A stretch of DNA of 9,776 nt, taken from NCBI GenBank assembly GCA_025357995.1, contig JANYLF010000282.1, forward strand, positions 1 through 9,776. The letters are read 5' to 3'. This document shows, in pieces, positions 1 to 6,927 of the stretch. Below the pieces are notes generated by a model, which was not told the DNA's origin, made no database searches, and saw nothing but the letters and a program-made list of their open reading frames with translations. Within the stretch, counting starts at the first letter, position 1. Each line of letters opens with the position of its first letter. The translations under genes were made by a program, and so were the position numbers. The DNA comes from Acidimicrobiia bacterium (GTDB lineage: Bacteria; Actinomycetota; Acidimicrobiia; IMCC26256; JAENVU01).

Positions 1-1642
1 TGACCGACCCCGACTCGTTGAAGAACCCTGGATCCGTGGCCGGGATGTTGGCCAGGGTCCAACGCTTGCCCATCTTCGTGTATTCGTAGAGGCCGTCGCC
101 CACGGTACCGATTTCGTTCTCACCGTGCGCCTTCGGGTTCCACCAGATGAGTCCGGTGTCGTCCGAGCCGCCCCAATCGACCCCGGGCCAGAGTCCGTGG
201 GAGCCGCGGGAGCTGAGCGGCGCGAGCGGTGTTCCTCCCGCGACCGGCGCGTCGAATATCGCTTCCTTGAATGTCTCTGGAGTGAGGTTGGGGCCGGTCT
301 CGTGGATCCCGTTCACCAATTGGGTGAGGTCCGCGATGATCACGCCGTAGGTGTTGTCCGGCGGCGGGCTGCCGTTGAACCACTTGTAGAGCGTGTAGTT
401 GGGGTTCACGTTCTGGTTGACGCGCGCGGGTGTGAGTGCGAGGCCGAACGCATGCTTCCATTGCTCTTGGTCGTACGTGCGTCCGAACACCGCGATGTCC
501 ACGAGCACGTTCGAGCCGATCACCCACTCCGGGAAGTAGTTCTGGGCGGTCGCCTCCTTGGTGAGGTTCCCGGGGGTGAGTGGGTCGCCGGTGTAGATGA
601 CGGTGGTGACGTTTGCTTCCTTCAACTTCGCGATCATGACGCGGGCGTTCTCTTGACCGCGTGCGAGGTCGAGTTGGAAGGGGAGGTCGGCGGCCACCTT
701 GACGCCGCCCTTGTCCAGTGCGGCCTTGAGCGTCGCGTACGCGTCCTTCTGCTGACCGTCGACGGTGTCGTAGTGCGTGACCGCGAAGACTCGCTTCTTG
801 GCCTTCACGTCGTCCCCGCCGTAGACGGCGTTCCTGCCGGCGAGTTGGCTGGTCACGAACTTGCCGGTCATCAGCCCGGCTTGCTCAGGGGTCTCTCCGA
901 CGCTCAAGAGGTACGGAGCATTCGCCACGACGGTCTTGGTGGGCACCGCGAGCGAGCAGTTGCCGAGACAGAGCACGTGACGAGCGGTCAACTCCTCCGA
1001 CCACACCGGCGTCTGGTTCGGACCCGAGATCACGGCGAACGGATGCATGTCGGCGATCGCGTCCGCATCGGCGCGGGCGGTGACCTCGTCCATCGGACCG
1101 CCGGTCCCCGGGAAGTACGTGATGTCCAGCTTGCGGCCGTACAAGTTGTAGTACTTCGAGAACATCTTGAAGTACCCCTCGTACGTGAGCCGCGCGGTGG
1201 CGGGACTCACGTCGGCGCCGGCCTTGGAGACGCTCGCGGCCTGGAGTGGGTTCTTGGCCGGGTCACCTTGGTAGACGACGATCTTGATCGCGTCCTTGGT
1301 GACGCCGTCGGCCGTCGCCCCGCCGTTGTCGCCGCTGAGCTGCTTCGCGCACGGCGCGGCATAGGTCCACGGGATCTTGACCTTGCCGGTCTTGGGATCA
1401 CAGTTGGGACCCCAGTTCGTGGTGGTGTCCGCCTTGTCGAAGAGTGGCCACGGAGCCTTCCCGCCACCACCGGCGGAAGTGGTGGTGGTCGTCGGCGACG
1501 CTTTCTTGTCGTCGCTGCTCGTCGTCACCGCGACGATGATGGCGATGATGGCGACGATCGCCACGATGACCGCGAGCGGTCCGTAGCGTTTCGCGGCGCT
1601 GGGTCGATTCCCGCCACCGGCGCGACCTTCGGTTGGTTCCAT
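1..1642 (-). CDS. Branched-chain amino acid-type ABC transporter substrate-binding protein, membrane-anchored (3' end cut by window edge)
   Basis: This is the extracytoplasmic ligand-binding component of a Liv/HAAT-type importer (type I periplasmic binding protein, Peripla_BP_6-like). I translated it by hand. An ATG at 1642 opens 547 codons that stay open to the window edge, so the C-terminus is missing. Residues 1-20 are polar and basic, about 22-39 form one hydrophobic helix rich in Ile/Val/Ala, and a Thr-rich then Gly-rich linker (about 40-61) follows. I see no lipobox cysteine, so it is probably held by an uncleaved signal anchor. The globular part shows family-like stretches such as YEGYFKMFSKYY, YLLSVGETPEQAG and VIYTGDPLTPG. 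Cysteine pairs C81/C98 and C225/C229 could form disulfides. The gene starts 10 bases after the ATPase fusion gene and must share its mRNA. The ligand is unknown; the class also binds amides, short acids and aromatic acids. Confidence 0.88.
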   Translation of the reverse strand, partial: MEPTEGRAGGGNRPSAAKRYGPLAVIVAIVAIIAIIVAVTTSSDDKKASPTTTTTSAGGGGKAPWPLFDKADTTTNWGPNCDPKTGKVKIPWTYAAPCAKQLSGDNGGATADGVTKDAIKIVVYQGDPAKNPLQAASVSKAGADVSPATARLTYEGYFKMFSKYYNLYGRKLDITYFPGTGGPMDEVTARADADAIADMHPFAVISGPNQTPVWSEELTARHVLCLGNCSLAVPTKTVVANAPYLLSVGETPEQAGLMTGKFVTSQLAGRNAVYGGDDVKAKKRVFAVTHYDTVDGQQKDAYATLKAALDKGGVKVAADLPFQLDLARGQENARVMIAKLKEANVTTVIYTGDPLTPGNLTKEATAQNYFPEWVIGSNVLVDIAVFGRTYDQEQWKHAFGLALTPARVNQNVNPNYTLYKWFNGSPPPDNTYGVIIADLTQLVNGIHETGPNLTPETFKEAIFDAPVAGGTPLAPLSSRGSHGLWPGVDWGGSDDTGLIWWNPKAHGENEIGTVGDGLYEYTKMGKRWTLANIPATDPGFFNESGSV

Positions 1643-1647
1643 GGTTT

Positions 1648-1653
1648 TCCCCC
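1648..1653 (-). promoter_or_regulatory. Ribosome binding site of the substrate-binding protein gene
   Basis: Read on the minus strand, the junction is TAG GGGGAAAACC ATG. A purine-rich GGGGGA element starts at the last base of the upstream stop codon and lies 5 bases before the ATG at 1642. It supports this start over later ones and shows tight coupling to the upstream gene. Confidence 0.6.
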
Positions 1654-4600
1654 TAGTTCCGGTCGCCCGAACGGGCGATCGCGGTTTCATCTTCACCCAG
1701 GTACGAGGCGACGACCCGAGGATCGTGCACCACCTCCTGGGGTGTTCCCTCTGCAATCACTCGGCCGAGATCCATCGCGATCATGCGATCGGAAACCGAG
1801 GACAGCAATGGAAGGTCGTGCTCGATGACGAGCACGCTCGCGCCGAGTTGGTCGCGAATCTTGAGCATCAGCGGGCCGAGGGCTTCGGCCTCGCGTTGCG
1901 CGATACCGCTCGACGGCTCGTCGAGGAGCAACACCGTCGGCTGATGGGCGAGCACGCAGGCCAGATCGACAATGCGTCGACTTCCGGTCGACAGCTCGTG
2001 CGTGAACTTGTCCCTGAAGGCTTCCAGGCCCATGAACTCGATGAGTTGTTCCACGCGGTCGAATACCGCGGCTTCGGATTCGATGACCGCGGGAAGATAG
2101 AGCGCCGCCGCGATCGGGTCTTTGACGGCCACGCTGCATTCGAGCGCGACTGCGATTGTCTCGCGCACGGTGAGCGCGGGGAACAGCCGACCATCCTGGA
2201 ACGAGCGACCCAACCCGAGTCGCGAACGGACTTGGGCCGGACGGTCGGAGAGGTCGTAGATCTCACCGTCGTTCGCGGCCATCAGCACCCGGCCGCCGTC
2301 GAGCGGCAAGAAGCCGGAGATCGCGTCGAAGAGCGATGTCTTGCCCGCGCCGTTGGGGCCGATGAACCCAACGATCTCGCGGGCCTTCACCGTGATCGAC
2401 ACGTCGTCGAGCGCGATGACTCCGCCGTAGCGTTTGCTCAAGCCCCGCGTCTCCAGCCGATCGACGCCTCTCTCGCTCTCGTCCCTTCGGTCCGGGCCGC
2501 CGTATCGCCGGGCGTAACCGCCGGGCGGCGCTTCGGGGCCCCGCTCGGCGTGCCCCGACTGATCCGCGTTGTCGTGGCCTCGCTCACGCCCGTCCCCGTT
2601 GCCCCTCATTTTGGGCGCGGTGTCTTTCGAGGCGGCGCCTTCGAGGAAGACGGAACGCAGCACGTCGGGACGTTCGAGGAGCTCGGCAGTCGGTCCGTGG
2701 AATCGGATCTCGCCCTTCTCCATGAAGAATGCCGTCTCCGCGATCGTGAGCGCCACGTTCACGGACTGCTCCACGAGGATGATCGTGGTGCCGGCGTCCC
2801 GAAGCTCGCGAACGATGCCGAGCAACTGACTGACGACCGCAGGCGCGAGGCCGAGCGACAACTCGTCGATCATGAGCAGGCGCGGCCGTTCGATGAATGC
2901 CATCCCGAGGGTGAGCATCTGCTGTTGACCGCCCGACAGATTGCCGGCCGCCTGGTCGAGCCGATCGCGCAACACCGGAAAGAGATCGAGGACGTGCTCG
3001 ATGGCGTCCGCCACGCGAGCCTTGTCCTTGCGGTGGAGCCAACCCGCGAGCCCGAGGTTTTCGCGCACGGTCAGCGCGGGGAAGACTCCTTGACCGCCCG
3101 GAACCATGGTCACGCCGCGCCCGGCGGTCTCGTTCGGCGGCGTGTAGGTCATGTCTCGACCGTCGAAAATGATCGACCCGTCGCTCGGTTCGACGAGGCC
3201 CGCGATGGCCTTGAGCAGTGTGGACTTGCCCGCGCCGTTGGTGCCGAGCAACGCGACGATCTCGCCTTCCTCGATCTCGAAGTCGACGTTGAACAGCACC
3301 TGCACGTTGTCGTACTTCACGCTGATGCCCCGACACAGCAGCATCTTCACGCGGCCTTGGCGGCGTTCGTAGAGCACTTCGGAGAGCGCGGCGGCCTGGC
3401 CCCAGACGCGGCGGATGTCACGGTCGATCTCGAGCCCGGAAGTCGCGATCAGTGCCGACCCGATGAGGAAGATCGGGACGTTCAGGAGTATCGCGTTTCG
3501 CAAGCCGATGGAGTCGGCGAGCGCGCCGACGATGAGGTAAATCACGATGCCCGGAAGAATGAAGAGGGACGCGGCGGCGTACCCGAACGAGCGCACCTTG
3601 GGCGGGATCGTGAGGGACAATGCCACGAAGATCACGGGCGTGATCAGCACGGCGCCCGCGACGAGGAGCGCATTGAGCACGATCGCAATACCGAGGTTCG
3701 GGCTCAGCGCGAAGCCGGCCCAGGCCGCGGCGACGCCGAGGCTCACCGCGGCCACGAAACGTGGGATCAACGCGGGCCCGCGGGCCAAGAGCCGGGTGGC
3801 GATGGGTGCACCGATCATGAGAGCGATGAGTTGCGCCGGAGCGAGCGCCGCGGCGATGTAGCCGCGCTCTGCCGTGCCCACGTGAAAGATCTTCGCGTAG
3901 AAGAGATTGCTCATCTCGCCCAGGCCGATGAACGCGGTGGCGAGAAACGGGAGGGCATAGAAGATCCGGCGCAGTGTGCCGACGTTCCACACGATCCGCC
4001 AGGACTCCGCGAACGACGGCGGCACCTCTTCGGTCGCGATGCTCTCCTCGGACGCGCCCATGGCGGCGCGCTCGTAGTGACCACGCACGGGCTCGCGGAG
4101 CTTGAGCGCGAGCAGCACCATGATCGCGGTCGGGAACGCGAACAGGATGAACGGCACGCGCCAGCCGAACGCGGCGCCGACGGGTCCCGCGACGAGCGGC
4201 CCGATGCCGGCGCCGATCGCCAAGGCGGCGCGCTGGAGCGAGAACACACCGTTGCGCGCCTCGAAGGGGTAATAGTCGGCGAGCAGCGAGTTGTGGGTGG
4301 GAGGGTTCGCGGCCTCGCCGAGCTGGGAGCCGGCGCGCGCGATGAACAGCATCCAGGTCGCGGTGGCGAAACCCGTGAGCAGGGAGAACCCGCCCCAGAT
4401 GATCGCGCCGAGGATGGCGATCGGTACCCGTCGGCGGCGGTCGGCGACGAACCCGATGGGGACCGAGAGCAGGATTGCCGCGGCGCCTACGAGTCCCACG
4501 AGCGTGATCGCATCGCCGGTGGTCAGATGCAAGTCCTTGGCGATATCGGGCAGCAAGACGCGGAAGGCGGTCTTGTCGAGCTGGTCGACGGCGGTGAGGC

Positions 4601-4703
4601 CGAACAGGATGAGCACCGGGTACAGCGGCGCGCCTCCACCGAGTGACCGCGCCCAATGACGGATGCGGCTGACGCCTTCGGGTCGCGCGGTGGTCGCGGT
4701 CAC
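1653..4703 (-). CDS. MFS-LivF-LivG triple fusion: MFS-type membrane domain plus two tandem ABC ATPases of a Liv-type importer
   Basis: One uninterrupted 1016-residue frame carries three modules. Residues about 25-421 look like a 12-helix major facilitator domain, with the loop-2 motif GFVADRRRR (84-92) and a long central loop (about 202-245). Residues about 454-690 are a LivF-type ATPase: Walker A GTNGAGKST (487-495), signature LSGGQ (589-593), Walker B LLMIDE (609-614), then SLGLAP, and VEQS in the H-loop region, where LivF proteins normally carry Gln. Residues 690-748 are a charged, Gly/Arg-rich, probably disordered linker. Residues about 749-1004 are a LivG-type ATPase: Walker A GPNGAGKTS (782-790), atypical signature ELSTGS (903-908), Walker B LLLDEP (925-930) and switch H962 in EHD. 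The two ATPases should power the LivHM channel; the MFS role is unknown. The GTG start overlaps the livHM stop by four bases (GTGA) and has a GGAG 8 bases upstream. Met454, at 3344, could be an internal start for LivF, with only weak ribosome-binding support. Confidence 0.92.
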   Translation of the reverse strand: MTATTARPEGVSRIRHWARSLGGGAPLYPVLILFGLTAVDQLDKTAFRVLLPDIAKDLHLTTGDAITLVGLVGAAAILLSVPIGFVADRRRRVPIAILGAIIWGGFSLLTGFATATWMLFIARAGSQLGEAANPPTHNSLLADYYPFEARNGVFSLQRAALAIGAGIGPLVAGPVGAAFGWRVPFILFAFPTAIMVLLALKLREPVRGHYERAAMGASEESIATEEVPPSFAESWRIVWNVGTLRRIFYALPFLATAFIGLGEMSNLFYAKIFHVGTAERGYIAAALAPAQLIALMIGAPIATRLLARGPALIPRFVAAVSLGVAAAWAGFALSPNLGIAIVLNALLVAGAVLITPVIFVALSLTIPPKVRSFGYAAASLFILPGIVIYLIVGALADSIGLRNAILLNVPIFLIGSALIATSGLEIDRDIRRVWGQAAALSEVLYERRQGRVKMLLCRGISVKYDNVQVLFNVDFEIEEGEIVALLGTNGAGKSTLLKAIAGLVEPSDGSIIFDGRDMTYTPPNETAGRGVTMVPGGQGVFPALTVRENLGLAGWLHRKDKARVADAIEHVLDLFPVLRDRLDQAAGNLSGGQQQMLTLGMAFIERPRLLMIDELSLGLAPAVVSQLLGIVRELRDAGTTIILVEQSVNVALTIAETAFFMEKGEIRFHGPTAELLERPDVLRSVFLEGAASKDTAPKMRGNGDGRERGHDNADQSGHAERGPEAPPGGYARRYGGPDRRDESERGVDRLETRGLSKRYGGVIALDDVSITVKAREIVGFIGPNGAGKTSLFDAISGFLPLDGGRVLMAANDGEIYDLSDRPAQVRSRLGLGRSFQDGRLFPALTVRETIAVALECSVAVKDPIAAALYLPAVIESEAAVFDRVEQLIEFMGLEAFRDKFTHELSTGSRRIVDLACVLAHQPTVLLLDEPSSGIAQREAEALGPLMLKIRDQLGASVLVIEHDLPLLSSVSDRMIAMDLGRVIAEGTPQEVVHDPRVVASYLGEDETAIARSGDRN
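1663..1678 (-). repeat. Perfect short inverted repeat (7-base arms) before the binding-protein gene
   Basis: TCGCCCG and CGGGCGA flank a two-base AA (TT in the transcript). They lie in the last codons of the MFS-LivF-LivG gene, about 20 bases upstream of the binding-protein ATG. In mRNA this could form a GC-rich hairpin; with a minimum loop, six or fewer pairs would close. No T-run follows, so it is not a classical intrinsic terminator. An intercistronic hairpin that adjusts the relative output of the binding protein is possible, but chance in GC-rich coding DNA is also possible. Confidence 0.4.
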
Positions 4704-6838
4704 GGCGCGGGCTCCGTCACTCGGTCCGCGACCGGAAGCGGCGTGTCCGCGTGGGGGAGTGCTACGGCTTCGATCGCATCGACCTCAACGCGGCGGTCCG
4801 CCAGGAGACTGGGGACGAGGATGCCGCGGCGATCGGCGATCCATCGCAAGTACGCGTCGCGCACCCGTGCGAGCGCGGCACCCAGACCGCCGGGAAGGAT
4901 CCACAACACGACCAGGACTCCGGCGCCGCTCGCGATCAGTTGCCAGTTCCCGGGCAAGAAGTACTGCGCCCCGCGTACGTACACCGATCCGAGCACCGCG
5001 CCGGGCAGCGACGCCATTCCTCCGATGACGACCGTAGAGAACGCGTACAGACTCTCGATCGGCGCATACGGCTCTGTCCCCAACCCGTTCTGTTCGTGCA
5101 CGAACAGCACACCGGCGACCGCCGCCATGAAACCCGAGACTGCGAACGCCACCACGGTCGTGCGCACGGCGTCGACACCATACGAACGGGCCGCGTTCTC
5201 GTTCTCGCGAATCGCCACGAGTGCGCGCCCCGTGCGGCTGCGTCGGATTCCCCGCGCGCCCAGCATCATCAGGGCCAGCACGACCAACGCGAAGTAGTAG
5301 AAGCTGGTCTCGGACTTGATGCTGATGATCCCGAAGATGTCGGGCCGCTCGATGCGCGAGGCGGGCAGCCAATCGCCGAAGAACTCGCGGTTGAGGAGAT
5401 ACGACTGCGTGACCAGCGCGAACGCCAACGTGATGACGGCGAGCGTGAGTCCGCGGCGACGGATCGCCGGATAACCGATCACCACCGCGACGACCGCACC
5501 GACGAGTCCCGCCGCGAGCATCGCGAGCGAGATGTCCCATCCTTCGTTCGATGTCAATGCCCCGCCGACCGCGGCACCGATCCCCATGAATGCGACCTGG
5601 CCGAGACTGACCTGACCGGCCCATCCCGTGAGCACAACGAGCGAGAGCGCGACGATCGCGTAGATGGCGATGACCGCCGCGAGACTCACGCGCGATTCGG
5701 ACAAGAACGCCGGGAGTGCCACGAGGAATCCGAGGATCACCGCTCCCACCCCCCACAGCGCGAAGCGCACCTCGGGGAGTCGCACGAGTTCCGGTGGCAC
5801 GCGCTTCACCTCGCCGACCGCGCGCCAGGTGCTCACGTCGCCCGATCGGGTCGAGCTGGCACGCTTGGCGAAGAGGAGCGCGAGCAGCACGATGATGAAG
5901 AGCGCGACGTCGTTGAACGCGGGGCGGTTCCCCGGCTGGAACGTGTTGCACTGGTCGAGAATTCCGATCCCGATCGAGGCCACTGCGATGGTGGGGAAGC
6001 GTTCGAAACTTCCGATAACCGCCGCGCCGATGGCCTGGATGAGGAACGCCGGTCCGAGCGCTTGGCCGATCGGAAGTCCAACGGTGCCGGCGCGGAGGAA
6101 GATCGCGACGAACGCCAAGGTGGACGCGATGATCCATACGATCGTCTGCACTCGCCCGACGGGGATTCCCAGCATCGCGGCGCGGTCCGAACGTTCCGCC
6201 GCGGCCCGGACCGCGATCCCGGTGCGGGAGCGGGTGAGGAACAGCGTGAGCCCGATGAGACACAATGGGACTGTGACCAGGGTGACGATGTCGTTCGCAT
6301 TGAAGATCGTGCCGCCGAACGACCAGTTGATCGTGAACGGCGGTGCGAGCCGCTGGCCCAGCCCACTCAGCGTGTCGCCGCCGAGCCAAGACGGAATCTG
6401 AAATGCGATCACCACCAAGACCACTGACAGGCCGATCGTGGCCACGGTGAGGATGAGGCGCGGCGCGTTGCGGAACCGGCGGATGATCACGAGTTCGGTG
6501 AGCGCGCCCAGGACCAGGGCGCCCGCGAGCCCGATCGCCGCGCCCAACCAGTAGTTCCAGCCGAATCCGAGAACCAGGATCACCGTGAGCGTTGCCGGCG
6601 CCACACCGAGGTCCGCCGCGGCGAAGTTGATGACGCGATTCGATCGGTACACGAGCGCAATGCCGAGCGCGATGAGTGCGATACGTCCGCCGACCAGCGC
6701 GCCGTTGAGGACGATGCCGAGCGGAGCCGGATACGGGTACACCGTGACCGCGAACGTCACGATGCCGATAGGAATCAGCCACGCCAGCACCTTGCGCATG
6801 GTGGCATCGGGGATGAAACGGATCGCGAGCGCGTTCAT
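4700..6838 (-). CDS. LivH-LivM fusion, permease of a branched-chain amino acid-type ABC importer
   Basis: This 712-residue membrane protein fuses the two permease subunits that are separate in E. coli (LivH and LivM). Residues about 20-325 are LivH-like: the early helix has the family-like stretch LVYRSNRVINFA (62-73), and a cytoplasmic coupling-loop segment SRTGIAVRAAAERSDRAAML covers 204-223. A hydrophilic bridge follows (about 326-357). Residues about 358-655 are LivM-like, with LTGWAGQVSLGQVAF (403-417), RTGRALVAIRENENAARSYG (535-554) and VVIGGMASLPGAVLGS (603-618). Each half has roughly eight or nine hydrophobic segments. The last 55 residues are a hydrophilic tail. The ATG at 6838 has a good GGAGG six bases upstream. 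The stop overlaps the ATPase fusion gene. The protein should form the complete transmembrane channel as a pseudo-heterodimer, with ATPase domains from the next gene docking at the coupling loops. The 89-base gap upstream could hold a promoter, but I found no convincing one. Confidence 0.93.
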   Translation of the reverse strand: MNALAIRFIPDATMRKVLAWLIPIGIVTFAVTVYPYPAPLGIVLNGALVGGRIALIALGIALVYRSNRVINFAAADLGVAPATLTVILVLGFGWNYWLGAAIGLAGALVLGALTELVIIRRFRNAPRLILTVATIGLSVVLVVIAFQIPSWLGGDTLSGLGQRLAPPFTINWSFGGTIFNANDIVTLVTVPLCLIGLTLFLTRSRTGIAVRAAAERSDRAAMLGIPVGRVQTIVWIIASTLAFVAIFLRAGTVGLPIGQALGPAFLIQAIGAAVIGSFERFPTIAVASIGIGILDQCNTFQPGNRPAFNDVALFIIVLLALLFAKRASSTRSGDVSTWRAVGEVKRVPPELVRLPEVRFALWGVGAVILGFLVALPAFLSESRVSLAAVIAIYAIVALSLVVLTGWAGQVSLGQVAFMGIGAAVGGALTSNEGWDISLAMLAAGLVGAVVAVVIGYPAIRRRGLTLAVITLAFALVTQSYLLNREFFGDWLPASRIERPDIFGIISIKSETSFYYFALVVLALMMLGARGIRRSRTGRALVAIRENENAARSYGVDAVRTTVVAFAVSGFMAAVAGVLFVHEQNGLGTEPYAPIESLYAFSTVVIGGMASLPGAVLGSVYVRGAQYFLPGNWQLIASGAGVLVVLWILPGGLGAALARVRDAYLRWIADRRGILVPSLLADRRVEVDAIEAVALPHADTPLPVADRVTEPAP
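4712..4715 (-). promoter_or_regulatory. Ribosome binding site for the GTG start of the MFS-LivF-LivG gene
   Basis: GGAG on the minus strand lies 8 bases before the GTG at 4703, inside the final codons of livHM. It supports the GTG start and, with the four-base GTGA overlap, indicates translational coupling. Confidence 0.55.
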
Positions 6839-6844
6839 GCCGCG

Positions 6845-6849
6845 CCTCC
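6845..6849 (-). promoter_or_regulatory. Ribosome binding site of the livHM fusion gene
   Basis: GGAGG on the minus strand is spaced six bases from the ATG at 6838, the strongest Shine-Dalgarno match in the window. It fixes the start and suggests efficient initiation even if this gene is read from the upstream dehalogenase transcript. Confidence 0.65.
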
Positions 6850-6927
6850 GCCCCGTCGAGTTCGGCGTGCTTCCCCCCGGAACACTCGCGTGACCCTACG
6901 CAGCCACGCAGTGGGATTGTGGCCGCG

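Noticed and set aside
1532..1567. GAT/GAC-rich triplet run as a microsatellite
   Set aside because: It is imperfect and encodes the Ile/Val/Ala membrane helix of the binding protein, which explains the pattern.
125..1828. A 567-codon open frame on the plus strand
   Set aside because: Antisense to the binding-protein gene, whose minus-strand translation shows a signal anchor and a coherent binding-protein sequence.
1641..4646. A 1001-codon open frame on the plus strand
   Set aside because: It is the mirror of the MFS-LivF-LivG gene. Its product is low in recognisable domains and rich in Arg, Glu, Asp and His, as expected for antisense frames in GC-rich coding DNA.
4751..6427. A 558-codon open frame on the plus strand
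   Set aside because: Antisense shadow of livHM: very Arg/Asp/Glu-rich product with no domain, while the minus strand gives a clear permease.
6839..6927. A promoter or terminator between the dehalogenase and livHM
   Set aside because: A TAGGGT hexamer and small repeats (for example TTCC-CCCC-GGAA at 6871-6882) exist, but there is no matching -35 element, no long stem and no T-run. I cannot support a call.
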